From JANMEB01 sp041745295 (lineage in GTDB: Bacteria > Planctomycetota > Planctomycetia > Pirellulales > Pirellulaceae), in NCBI GenBank assembly GCA_041745295.1, contig JBGTJE010000030.1, positions 28,936-92,935 of the forward strand: a stretch of 64,000 nt of DNA, written 5' to 3'. Each line of letters starts with the position of its first letter. The first letter of the stretch is position 1. This document shows, piece by piece, positions 27,133-35,730 of the stretch. The notes under the pieces are model-generated. The model saw only the letters and a list, made by a program, of their open reading frames with translations. It searched no databases and had not been told where the DNA came from. Position numbers and translations under genes: made by a program.

Positions 27133-28218
27133 TCAAGCATCCAGCCGCTTCAGTTTACTGATTCGGCCGGTGGCGACCCATTCGGCGACGTAGATGTTGC
27201 CGTCTCGATCAAAACAAGCATCGTGCGGATGCACGAACTTGTCCTGATTCCATTTGCGGGCATCTCCCCGAATCGAGAATTTTTCGTCGGCTTTGATGCG
27301 CGCGCTGTCGTCGCCAAGCTGAGCGACGACTTGATTGTCTTTTCCCAGCAACGTGACGCGGCTGAGCAACTCGGGGACGAGTAGCAAATCCCCTTGGCGG
27401 TCGACGTTTGCCGGCAAGCCAAAACCGGTTTGAGTGCGCAGGTATTTTCCGTCGAGCGTGAAAAACTGAACGGTGTGATGGGCCCGGTCGGTGACCACCA
27501 AGACCGATTGCTTCGGGTCGCGGTCATCGATCCACAAGCCGTGGGGCGTGTCGAATTTTCCTTCGCCTTCGCCCGGTCCGCCGAAGCAACTCTTCCAATT
27601 GCCGTCGTTGTCGTAGCGGTGGATGTAGAATGAGCCGTATCCGTCGGCGAGGAAAAAATCGCCGTCTGGGAGAAACGCGAAATTGGTCGGCATGAACCGG
27701 TCACGGCCCCAGTCGGCTTTGCGATCGGTGTCCTCGCCTTTGGCATAGACGCCGGCGGCCATCGGCGCGAACTTTTCCCAGACGACTGCGCCCTTGAGAT
27801 CGAGCTTGGCGATCGATTTGACTTGTTGGTAAGCCGCGACGTACAGAAAGTCTTGACTTCCTTCTCGGCGGACTTCGATCCCGTGCCCGCCCCCTTGAAA
27901 CTGTTGGCCGAAAGCGCGGATGAATTTTCCGTTCGGGTCGAATACAAAGATCGACGGATGGTCCTTCTTGTCCGCATGTCCCTCGTGGATCACGTAGACC
28001 AATCCTTCGCCATCGACCGCGACGTTGTGCGTCGTCTGCCAAGTGTATTTGTCCGGCAGCTGAGCCCAGTTATGGATGAACTCGTATTTGTACTCTTCAT
28101 TTCCCCAGATCGTCGCCCCCTCTGTCTTCCGCGGCGTCAGCACCATCGGGCAAGCGACCGCCGCAGCCCCCACCGCTGCCGATTGGACAAAATGTCGACG
28201 ATTCAGTTTCTTATTCAT
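27133..28218 (-). CDS. Tat-exported six-bladed (NHL-type) beta-propeller protein
   Basis: 361 residues. Twin-arginine signal: NRRHFVQSAAVGAAAVA at residues 6-22, so the protein is folded before export. The rest has NHL/SMP-30-like blades with short repeats such as NVAVDGEGLVYVIHEG, IFVFDPNGKFIRAFG, FAFLPDGDFFLADGYG, HGLWIDDRDPKQSVLVVTDRAHHTVQFFTLDGKYLR and HDACFDRDGNIYVAEW. Relatives include the peptidyl-alpha-hydroxyglycine lyase-like group. Enzymatic role unknown. Co-transcribed with pepT downstream. Confidence 0.85.
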   Translation of the reverse strand: MNKKLNRRHFVQSAAVGAAAVACPMVLTPRKTEGATIWGNEEYKYEFIHNWAQLPDKYTWQTTHNVAVDGEGLVYVIHEGHADKKDHPSIFVFDPNGKFIRAFGQQFQGGGHGIEVRREGSQDFLYVAAYQQVKSIAKLDLKGAVVWEKFAPMAAGVYAKGEDTDRKADWGRDRFMPTNFAFLPDGDFFLADGYGSFYIHRYDNDGNWKSCFGGPGEGEGKFDTPHGLWIDDRDPKQSVLVVTDRAHHTVQFFTLDGKYLRTQTGFGLPANVDRQGDLLLVPELLSRVTLLGKDNQVVAQLGDDSARIKADEKFSIRGDARKWNQDKFVHPHDACFDRDGNIYVAEWVATGRISKLKRLDA

Positions 28219-28482
28219 ACGACGACTCCTTGCGTACGATCTGCAATTTGCTTGTTTTGGACCGGATTGATTTTACCTCAACGATCGCACCCTTACGTGG
28301 GCTCGTTTTCAATGTGTCTTTGACCATGGGAAATTAGCTTGAGCGTTGGTTTTTTTTCAAGTTCCCTCGCCCCCGTCGCGGGGGAGAGGGCAGGGTGAGG
28401 GGGCGCAGGAGTTAATCAGATTGCCTCAACGAATCCTGTCGGTTAGCCAATTCCATTTGTCAAAGCGGTTCCGTGGTCACGC

Positions 28483-29451
28483 TTATTTGTCTCTCGTATC
28501 CGCTGGCGCAGTTTCCTTTTCCTTTCCGCGGTCCTCCGACGGAGACTCGAAGTACAGTTTGACTTTCGACACGACGGAGATTTCAGGTTCCATCGGTAGC
28601 TGCGTCGAAAGGGAGTCCCCGGTCAACACCGGTCCGCGATAATAAGTTGTCTTGGGACGAGCCGCCATGATGCGCGGAATATTCTCGCGCCAATTGTAGG
28701 GAATAGAAGCGGATTGTTCGATTGTGTTCGTATACGACGTGTACATTTCTCTAGGCAGAATCACTTGGCCGGATTCGGTGATATTAATCAGATTGGGTTT
28801 CTTCGGAAATAACTCGGAGTCAAAAAGGAGTGTTGACTTGTTGCGCGCGACCGCAATTGCTTGTTGCAACGCTTTGCTTTTGGCGGATTCCAAATCGGGA
28901 CTCCAATAGTCGAGCGAGACGATATCCATAACGCCATTCTCGAAGGCGACTTTGAGGGCCCGCCGAGCTTGTTCATTGTCGGTTAGCTGGACGTGTAGGT
29001 TTGTCTGGAAGCGATAACGTTTCAGGATTTCCCGCAGGACCGTAAGCTCTTTCCAAGTCGTTTCCTCAAATTCATGTAGGGGCAAAATCGAAATGAAGTC
29101 TTCGAAGATCGATTCCTTCGCGATCCCCATCGCTTGCCACCCCGAGGAGATGCGTTGAACCAATTCGGCGGCTTTCGTTTGACATTCGTTGGCCGTTTCC
29201 GCTTCGCTGACCGCGGCCATCACGAGCCGGATTTGGGTGGGCTTGACGCGAATCTCGGCTGAGCCGTCGACGGTAATCAGATTCTGGGCTTCGTTGACGG
29301 TCAAACTGGGTGCCGAGAAGTCATTGGAGCGCGCCGACGATTCTTCGTTTGCTCCGATGGAATTGGCAGCCATTTGAGCCATCGCTGGGGCGACAGCGGA
29401 CAAACTCAACAAGGAAATCGTTGAAAGTAGAATCAATCTCAATTGACGCAT
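28483..29451 (-). CDS. SIMPL domain (DUF541) secreted protein
   Basis: 322 residues. Signal peptide at 1-25 (ending PAMAQ). The SIMPL/DUF541 signature is seen in LITVDGSAEIRVKPTQIRLVMAAVSEAETANECQTKA (starts about residue 59) and the repeat-like KALQQAIAVARNKSTLLFDS. SIMPL proteins are periplasmic or surface proteins of unclear function, including the oxidative-stress protein YggE. The C-terminal 25 residues are charged and probably disordered. Single gene between a repeat and the MoxR operon, which is divergent. Confidence 0.8.
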   Translation of the reverse strand: MRQLRLILLSTISLLSLSAVAPAMAQMAANSIGANEESSARSNDFSAPSLTVNEAQNLITVDGSAEIRVKPTQIRLVMAAVSEAETANECQTKAAELVQRISSGWQAMGIAKESIFEDFISILPLHEFEETTWKELTVLREILKRYRFQTNLHVQLTDNEQARRALKVAFENGVMDIVSLDYWSPDLESAKSKALQQAIAVARNKSTLLFDSELFPKKPNLINITESGQVILPREMYTSYTNTIEQSASIPYNWRENIPRIMAARPKTTYYRGPVLTGDSLSTQLPMEPEISVVSKVKLYFESPSEDRGKEKETAPADTRDK

Positions 29452-29658
29452 GGCTATTTCCTCTTGAATGCTAGTGACACGCCCCGCGAAGGTATTCTAG
29501 TCCAATGAATTTTCGTGGGTGACGATTCAAAACTTATGGTTCCTACAAGCTGTTGAATCAACGGTACGAGCACCTTACGACTGGCCAAAAAACACCCGCG
29601 GAGCCAGTGATGCACGTGAATGGGAGTGGCACGGCGCGGAACGCGGTTTTCTCGGCTT

Positions 29659-29689
29659 TTGCCGAGGGGTGCGGGGGTGTGCTTATAAT
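29659..29689 (+). promoter_or_regulatory. Possible sigma-70-type promoter of the MoxR operon
   Basis: TTGCCG at 29659 and TATAAT at 29684 with a 19-base spacer, 72 bases before the chosen MoxR start. A perfect -10 but a long spacer. The rest of the 309-base gap between the divergent genes holds no gene. Confidence 0.35.
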
Positions 29690-29760
29690 GCATCCTGAGA
29701 ACAAGCGGGCGCAGAGGGGCGGCGGCTTGTTGGCAGGTCGCATCATTCCCGAGGATGTTT

Positions 29761-30783
29761 ATGGCTACGGCGCCACGCACTGAGTCTTTGGCTTCGGTCG
29801 AAGAGGTTTCCGAATTCATCCAGCGCATTCGCGAGCGGGTCGCGACGGTCGTCGTCGGACAAGACGTCGTCGTCGAACGGATGCTGATCGCGCTGTTCAC
29901 CGGCGGGCACTTGCTGCTGCAAGGGGTTCCAGGTTTGGCCAAGACTTTGCTCGTCTCGGTCCTCTCCAAAACGATCGATTTGCAATTCGCCCGGATCCAG
30001 TTCACGATCGATTTGTTGCCGTCGGACATTCTCGGTTCAGAAATCCTCGATCAGCGGAACAATGAATTCCGGATTCTTAAGGGCCCGATCTTTACCAACT
30101 TGCTGCTGGCCGACGAAATCAACAGAGCAGCTCCCAAAGTTCAAGGCGCGCTGCTCGAAGCGATGCAAGAACGCAAAGTCACGATTGGCAAGGAGACCTT
30201 TAAGCTGCCCGCGCCCTTTCTGGTGATCGCCACGCAAAACCCGATCGAGCAGAGCGGCACGTTCGAACTGCCCGAGGCACAGCTCGACCGGTTTCTTTTA
30301 TGCCACCGGCTAAACTATCCGACCGTCGAGGAGGAAAAAGAAGTATTGCGACGCAACGCAGCATTGGGAGTTCGTCGGGAAGGTCAGGGGGCGGTCGTCA
30401 ATACCGAGTTTGACGTGTTGGAAAAAGAGCCGGTCGGCGAGAGTGAAGACTTGATCGCCGCGATGCAAGCGGTGCAAGAGGTTCATGTCAGCGACGTTTT
30501 TCTTAACCATGTTGTGGAACTGGTCACTCGGACGCGCAGCCATCCCGCGCTAGAAGTCGGAGCGAGTCCGCGAGCCGGGATCGCGCTGATCAAATCGTCG
30601 CGCGCGCGCGCTTTGATTCAAGGCCGGCATTACGTGATTCCGGAAGACATGTACGCCTTGGCCCCGGACGTAATTTTGCACCGGATTCGGTTGAATTACG
30701 AAGCCCTCGCGGACGGCTTGAGCGGCGAGGCCGTGCTGACGGACATCATGAACGCGATGGGGCTGACCCCGGCGATTACTTAG
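29761..30783 (+). CDS. MoxR-family AAA+ ATPase
   Basis: 340 residues. Walker A GVPGLAKTLL (about residues 57-66), Walker B LLLADEINRA and sensor ATQNPIEQSGTFELPEAQLDRF are as in MoxR proteins. These chaperone-like ATPases act with von Willebrand (VWA) proteins, here encoded downstream. The ATG at 29761 is preferred over the one at 29755 because GAGG lies 6 bases before it. First gene of a seven-gene same-strand operon to 39585. Confidence 0.93.
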   Translation: MATAPRTESLASVEEVSEFIQRIRERVATVVVGQDVVVERMLIALFTGGHLLLQGVPGLAKTLLVSVLSKTIDLQFARIQFTIDLLPSDILGSEILDQRNNEFRILKGPIFTNLLLADEINRAAPKVQGALLEAMQERKVTIGKETFKLPAPFLVIATQNPIEQSGTFELPEAQLDRFLLCHRLNYPTVEEEKEVLRRNAALGVRREGQGAVVNTEFDVLEKEPVGESEDLIAAMQAVQEVHVSDVFLNHVVELVTRTRSHPALEVGASPRAGIALIKSSRARALIQGRHYVIPEDMYALAPDVILHRIRLNYEALADGLSGEAVLTDIMNAMGLTPAIT

Positions 30784-30795
30784 ACGACGTGCGCC

Positions 30796-31656
30796 ATGCG
30801 AATGGAACTCGATACGATCGACCACCTCAACACGAGGCAGTTCGTGATTGCCGTGCGTCACTTGGCGGACAGTCTTAGCTACGGCAGCGACACATCGCCG
30901 TTTTTGGGCTCGGGCACCGATTACGTTCAGTCGCGGCTATACCAGCCGGGCGATTCGGTACGCTCGATCGATTGGCGGATCACCGCCCGCACGCGCAAGT
31001 ACCACGTTAAAGAATACGAAACACCCAAACGGATGCCGTGCTATTTGCTGGTCGATACTTCGGCGTCGATGGTCGCCAGTTCGACTCGTCACAGTAAGTA
31101 CGGTTTGGCGGTCCATTTGGCGGGTGGGCTCGCGTTTGCTTGCCTCGATCGAATCAGTCCCGTCGCGGTGGTCGGTATCGGCGAGCGTGAGCTGCGATAT
31201 TCTCCGAGCTTGTCGCGCGACCGAGTGTTGCAATGGCTTCTCAAGCTTCGACAATATGAAACGACTGAGCGAACGATGCTCGCGCAGCGTATCAAGGAAC
31301 TTGCACCGCTGCTAACCAATCGCGCCTTGATCGTTGTGTTGTCCGACTTAAACGAACCGGGCGCAATTCAGCCCCTCAAGCGGCTTGGGCAACGGCACGA
31401 CGTAGTCGCGGTCCATTTGCAGGATCCGGCGGAACAAGGGTTGCGCGGTGTGGGGTTTCTCAGCGCACGCGAAGCCGAAACGGGACGAATGTTCACGACG
31501 CGCGGGCGGCGATTAGGAATCGATCACGAGTGGATCAAGCAAGAACTGAACCGGGGCCGAGTCGATCACTTGTTATTGCAGACGGATCAGCCGGTCGCGC
31601 ATCGACTGCGACATTTTTTCAAATCGCGTGGCTTATTGGGGCGCGGCGCGCGATAG
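30796..31656 (+). CDS. DUF58 domain protein
   Basis: 286 residues. The DUF58 core is PGDSVRSIDWRITARTRKYHVKEYE (about residues 52-76), followed by a VWA-like part with YLLVDTSASM (about 83-92), a degenerate MIDAS motif. DUF58 proteins usually sit directly downstream of MoxR, as here with a 12-base gap, and are thought to be partners of the ATPase. No membrane segment. Confidence 0.9.
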   Translation: MRMELDTIDHLNTRQFVIAVRHLADSLSYGSDTSPFLGSGTDYVQSRLYQPGDSVRSIDWRITARTRKYHVKEYETPKRMPCYLLVDTSASMVASSTRHSKYGLAVHLAGGLAFACLDRISPVAVVGIGERELRYSPSLSRDRVLQWLLKLRQYETTERTMLAQRIKELAPLLTNRALIVVLSDLNEPGAIQPLKRLGQRHDVVAVHLQDPAEQGLRGVGFLSAREAETGRMFTTRGRRLGIDHEWIKQELNRGRVDHLLLQTDQPVAHRLRHFFKSRGLLGRGAR

Positions 31657-31658
31657 GT

Positions 31659-32630
31659 ATGAAACCACAAAATCCAGAATCGTTCCCTTGCACCCAGCTT
31701 CGGGGAAGAGGGCAGGGGGAGGGGGCTTTTGACCCGTCGCATCCGTGGAAGATTTTGGGTCGAACCGTTTTTCTTATTTGGATGTTGGCCGCCGGCGCTG
31801 CCGCAGCACCCCAAAGCGACTCGTCCCAACAGCCCGAACCTCCAATCGTTGGGGAGTCGCGAACCATCGAATCGCTATTTCTTTCGGGGAGCCAATTGCA
31901 GGCGCGTCCATTGACGGATGATCGGTGGCCCATCATGGTGCGCATCGTCAACGCTTTTCCGCAGGGGACCTTAGGATATCGTTATGATTTAGTGTACTCC
32001 GGCTACGAAGCGGGGACGTTTGACTTGCGAGATTTTTTGCAGCGGGTCGATGGGAGTCCGGTTGCGGACTTACCCGCGATTCCGGTGAGGATCAGATCGT
32101 TGCTTCCTCCAGGTCAAGTCGAGCCGAATGCACTTCCCGAAAAGGGGCTGCCTCGATTGGGCGGTTATCGCTGGTGGATGATTGTCGCCGTTATTTTTTG
32201 GGGATGGGTTTTGGCGGCGCTGTTGCTTGTGGGTTGGCGGAAGAAAAAAACTGCGACGGAGCTTGCGGCGCAAGTTTCGCTCGCTGATTTGTTGCGACCT
32301 CGGATCCAAGCCGCGATGGACAACAAGTTGGACGCGCGGCAATATGCGGAACTCGAGCGAATGCTGATCGCGATGTGGCAGGGCAAATTGAAATTGTCGG
32401 CGGTCGATCCGAGCGCCGTCGTTAGTCAAATTCGACAACATTCAGAATCCGGGCCATTAATGCGGCAACTTGAGCGATGGATGCACGATCCGTCGCGCGA
32501 CGATTCAGTTGACTTGACGAAACTGCTTGAGCCCTTGAGCCGAATGCCGGCCAAGGATTTTCAGTTACCGACAGTTTCGGTGGCGACTCGCGCTGTCGCT
32601 GAGTCGGGCGGGGAGGGGCGGGTCGAATGA
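31659..32630 (+). CDS. Membrane protein of MoxR operon, in the position of DUF4381
   Basis: 323 residues if the ATG 2 bases after the DUF58 stop is used. One hydrophobic segment near residues 34-50 (VFLIWMLAAGAAAAP) looks like a signal peptide; a second is at about 168-190 (WWMIVAVIFWGWVLAALLLVGW), with a cytoplasmic tail of about 130 residues. So the middle part is likely periplasmic. Codons about 8-22 are encoded by a copy of the CCCTCGCCC repeat (giving QLRGRGQGEG), so the true start may be later, perhaps a TTG near 31755. No firm family; position and topology resemble DUF4381 proteins of Bat operons. Confidence 0.7.
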   Translation: MKPQNPESFPCTQLRGRGQGEGAFDPSHPWKILGRTVFLIWMLAAGAAAAPQSDSSQQPEPPIVGESRTIESLFLSGSQLQARPLTDDRWPIMVRIVNAFPQGTLGYRYDLVYSGYEAGTFDLRDFLQRVDGSPVADLPAIPVRIRSLLPPGQVEPNALPEKGLPRLGGYRWWMIVAVIFWGWVLAALLLVGWRKKKTATELAAQVSLADLLRPRIQAAMDNKLDARQYAELERMLIAMWQGKLKLSAVDPSAVVSQIRQHSESGPLMRQLERWMHDPSRDDSVDLTKLLEPLSRMPAKDFQLPTVSVATRAVAESGGEGRVE

Positions 32631-33547
32631 GTTTTGGAAATTGGTACGCCTTGCTGGGATTGTTTGTTCCGGCTGCAATGCTGGTTTGGGTTTGGCGACG
32701 TTCGTCGGGGCGAGTTGTATTGCCGCAAGATCATGGCCAGCAGCGATCGGGTTGGTTTTCTGCGGGAGTACTAAAACTCCTTGAATCCGTGCCGCCGTTG
32801 TTGTTGGCGGTCGCCATTCTGTTGCTTGCGCAGCCGCGCCATTTGAGCGTTCCCAGAGCCGAACGCGAGCTGACCAACATTTTGTTCTGCCTGGACTTGA
32901 GCGGCAGCATGGGGGCTCCGTTCGGTGCGGGAAATCGCTACGACGCGGCGATGGAGGCGATCAATCACTTTGTTGCAGAGCGCAAAGGAGACGCGTATGG
33001 CTTGGTCGTCTTTGGCAGTGTCGCGAATCAGTGGATTCCGCTCACGACCGATGCATCCGCGTTCCAGTGCGCTACGCCATTCCTCGATCCAACGAAGGGC
33101 TTGCCTCCCGGTTATGGTGGCGGGACGATGATCGGTTTGGCGCTTCGTAAATGTCAAGACATTTTGTTGGAACAAGAGACTGGTGATCGAATGATTGTCT
33201 TGGTCTCGGACGGAGCCAGTGCGGACCTGGGCAATGGCGAAGAAGAAAAAATCGGCCATAGCTTGCAAGAAGATAATATTGCGATGTTCGGCATTCACAT
33301 CGGCGGCGGCGTGACTCCGCCGGAAGTTTCGACGGTGGCGAATATTACGGGGGGCGCGACGTTTGCTCCGGAGGACCAATCTGGACTGAACAATGTGTTC
33401 TTGCGTATCGACAACATGCGTCAGACGAAGCTGGCCCGCACGTATGCCGAATTGCTGGATTGGTTCATGCCGTTTTGTATTGCCGGTACAAGTCTCGTGG
33501 GATTGGCACTTTCCGCTTTGCTGGGGCTTCGCTACACGCCATGGTAG
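32627..33547 (+). CDS. BatA-like VWA-domain membrane protein
   Basis: 306 residues, start overlaps the previous stop (ATGA). N-terminal membrane segments (about residues 8-24 and 50-68), then a VWA domain with MIDAS DLSGSMG, the GGGTMIGLAL threonine loop and VLVSDGAS, and a C-terminal helix (FCIAGTSLVGLALSALLGL, about 280-300). This is the BatA layout: VWA domain in the periplasm anchored at both ends, binding a divalent cation through the MIDAS. Confidence 0.88.
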   Translation: MSFGNWYALLGLFVPAAMLVWVWRRSSGRVVLPQDHGQQRSGWFSAGVLKLLESVPPLLLAVAILLLAQPRHLSVPRAERELTNILFCLDLSGSMGAPFGAGNRYDAAMEAINHFVAERKGDAYGLVVFGSVANQWIPLTTDASAFQCATPFLDPTKGLPPGYGGGTMIGLALRKCQDILLEQETGDRMIVLVSDGASADLGNGEEEKIGHSLQEDNIAMFGIHIGGGVTPPEVSTVANITGGATFAPEDQSGLNNVFLRIDNMRQTKLARTYAELLDWFMPFCIAGTSLVGLALSALLGLRYTPW

Positions 33548-34524
33548 TAGAGATGATCACTTTAGGTGTTTTGGCGATCGCGTTGGCGGCGGAGGGTTTA
33601 CATTTTCTCCGCGTACGGCGAGTCGCCCAATTGGCTTTTGGGCCTCACGGACGACCTCGTGCGTGGTCGTATGCGGCACCGCCGTTGCGCGTCGCCGCGC
33701 TGACAGCCTTATGCTGGGGATTTTTGTCGCTCTGGCTCGTGGTCGAAGCCCGCGTTCACAATCAATCGAAGATCGAGGAACAAGACTACAAGCACTTGAT
33801 ATTGGTGATGGATGTCTCGCCCAGCATGAATTTGAAAGATGCCGGGCCGGAGTTGAAAGAGACACGCCGAATGCGGGCATCCAAAATTCTTGAATCGCTA
33901 TTTAACCGCGTTCCCATGCGCGAATTCAAAATCACCGTGATCGGCGTGTTTAGTGACGCCAAGCCACTTTTGAAAGAATCCACCGACATCGAAGTCGTCC
34001 GCCATATCGTCGAAGACATGCCTCTGTCGCACGCGTTCAAGCCCGAAAAAACCAAGCTCCTCGACGGGATTAACCTTGCGGCGAAAATGGCTGTCGGTTG
34101 GAATCCGCGCAGCGCGACGATGATTGTCGTCACCGACGGCGACACGGTTCCGGCCACGGGAATGCCTGACTTGCCGGACGCCATCGCCAACGTATTGATC
34201 GTGGGCGTGGGCGATCCCGTCGCAGGGCAATACATCGACGGGCATCAGTCGCGTCAAGACATTGCGACGCTGCGCCAAGTCGCCAATCGCTTGCGCGGCG
34301 TGTATCACAACGGCAATCAACTTCACTTGTCGTCGCAAATCGTCAGCCGGCTCACGCAAACGAACAAAGACGACGAGCCAACCAAATGGACCCGACGCGA
34401 ATGGTCGCTTGCGGCCATCATTTGTGGGGCGAGTATCTACTCGCTATTGCCGATTTTACTTTGCTATTTCGGCAGCCGCTGGCACGCCGGCGTCCCGCAT
34501 CGCGTGGTCTTGGACGCCGCGTAG
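33541..34524 (+). CDS. BatB-like VWA-domain membrane protein
   Basis: 327 residues from the ATG at 33541, which overlaps the upstream stop by 7 bases; 33553 is an alternative. Membrane helices near residues 5-22 and 42-60, VWA domain with DVSPSMN (MIDAS), KTKLLDGINLAAKM and VVTDGDTVP, then a helix near the end (AAIICGASIYSLLPILLCYFG). Second VWA gene of the operon, which fits BatB. Confidence 0.87.
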   Translation: MVVEMITLGVLAIALAAEGLHFLRVRRVAQLAFGPHGRPRAWSYAAPPLRVAALTALCWGFLSLWLVVEARVHNQSKIEEQDYKHLILVMDVSPSMNLKDAGPELKETRRMRASKILESLFNRVPMREFKITVIGVFSDAKPLLKESTDIEVVRHIVEDMPLSHAFKPEKTKLLDGINLAAKMAVGWNPRSATMIVVTDGDTVPATGMPDLPDAIANVLIVGVGDPVAGQYIDGHQSRQDIATLRQVANRLRGVYHNGNQLHLSSQIVSRLTQTNKDDEPTKWTRREWSLAAIICGASIYSLLPILLCYFGSRWHAGVPHRVVLDAA

Positions 34525-34564
34525 AACGGCAGGGAAATGCACTCCAAATACCCGGATTTGAGAA

Positions 34565-34594
34565 TTGCAATTGCCCGGGTGTGACGCTTATAAT
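34565..34594 (+). promoter_or_regulatory. Possible internal promoter
   Basis: TTGCAA at 34565 and TATAAT at 34589 with an 18-base spacer in the only long gap (166 bases) within the MoxR operon, 97 bases before the next start. Suggests separate control of the last two genes. Confidence 0.4.
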
Positions 34595-34690
34595 CAAGAG
34601 CACTTGCATAGGAATCTGAAGCCGCCGATTGCAAGTCCAAACGGCACATCCGTGCGGTTGCGATTTCACTTTGTGCAGGAGATCGGTGAA

Positions 34691-35284
34691 ATGCGAATTA
34701 TCCTTGTTATTGCGTGGTTATTCGTCGGCTTAGCAGGCGTCATCTTTCATCTTGGCCCAGGGCGCGACCAGGCCAAGCTCGATCGCTTGGACCTAATCCT
34801 GCGTGAGGCGCAACATTCGGTCGACACACACCAATGGGCCACCGCCGTCGAGAAATTTGACTTGGCGCTCGCTGAGATTCCTTCCGACAAAGCGCAACAA
34901 GCTCGGCAGGTCATTTTGGAAAAAGCCAAAGCCCAAATGATGTCGAAAAATCTGCCCCTGGCGCGGCAAACGCTGGAACAAGTCTTGTCGGACGCGCGCA
35001 AGGATCCCACGAGTGAGCCTGCCTTCGTCGCCGAAATCGAATCCACCCTTGCAAGTTCGCAGTACTACATGACGTGGCTCATGCGGCTGGAAGGTCTCGC
35101 CAAAGAAGCATGGCTGCCGGAAATCGAATCAGCTCGTCAGCACTACACTCAAGTTGCCCAAATCGGAAAAGACCTGGGTGACATCGAACTCGTTCGCCGT
35201 GGCCAAGAAGACGTCGAAGCGTCCGTGCGTCTGGCCCGAATGGACCTCAACGAGTTGCAAGGCCTCCCGCTCCCCAGCCAGTGA
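34691..35284 (+). CDS. Membrane-anchored TPR-like protein of MoxR operon
   Basis: 197 residues from the ATG at 34691 with a good AGGAGAT ribosome-binding site 7 bases upstream. A single N-terminal helix (residues 2-20, IILVIAWLFVGLAGVIFHLG) is followed by an all-alpha part whose pairs of helices (DTHQWATAVEKFDLALAEIPSD; SKNLPLARQTLEQVLSD) are TPR-like. Bat operons often carry a TPR protein (BatC) after BatA/B, so this is a likely equivalent. Specific partners are unknown. Confidence 0.8.
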   Translation: MRIILVIAWLFVGLAGVIFHLGPGRDQAKLDRLDLILREAQHSVDTHQWATAVEKFDLALAEIPSDKAQQARQVILEKAKAQMMSKNLPLARQTLEQVLSDARKDPTSEPAFVAEIESTLASSQYYMTWLMRLEGLAKEAWLPEIESARQHYTQVAQIGKDLGDIELVRRGQEDVEASVRLARMDLNELQGLPLPSQ

Positions 35285-35730
35285 CAGGGAACGTGAAGTG
35301 GCAAAGGCCAAAAACGCGGTCGCGTTAAACAACAAAAACCTAACCCTGGCGCCGGAATGGAAGAAATTCCCGAAGGCAGCGGGTCGTAGTAATGCACTCG
35401 ACCTTTCATGGTTTGACCGCAAGCCTATCGGGCTGCGTTCCCGCCTAGACTTTTGATGTTGCGCATACTTTGGCCCGAAGGGCCGACACAACCTTTCCCG
35501 GCAGTGTGAACCGCCGGTTAGCTATTGTCGCAATGGTCAAAAGCCCGGAGGGCCGATGCAAAGGCGATGTGTCGGCCCTCTCCGTCGTGTGCAGTTACGA
35601 CGATGGTACGAGATGTGTAGGCTGCACAGTTTTGCCGCGCTGAGCTTCTGCTTTTGGCCCCTTGATAGAATGGTCTCAGCGTCGCGGGAGTTTACAATAG
35701 AGGCATTCCACGTTCTTACACGAGTGCTCG
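35285..35730. repeat. Intergenic region with facing GGGCCGACACA repeats
   Basis: No gene seen. GGCCCGAAGGGCCGACACA at about 35472 faces TGTGTCGGCCCTC at about 35568, giving a stem around 80 bases that includes another GCCCGGAGGGCC palindrome. Could end transcription from the TPR gene or regulate the large gene downstream. Confidence 0.45.

Noticed and set aside
29553..29783. 76-codon open frame before MoxR
   Set aside because: No family features, and it spans the likely promoter.
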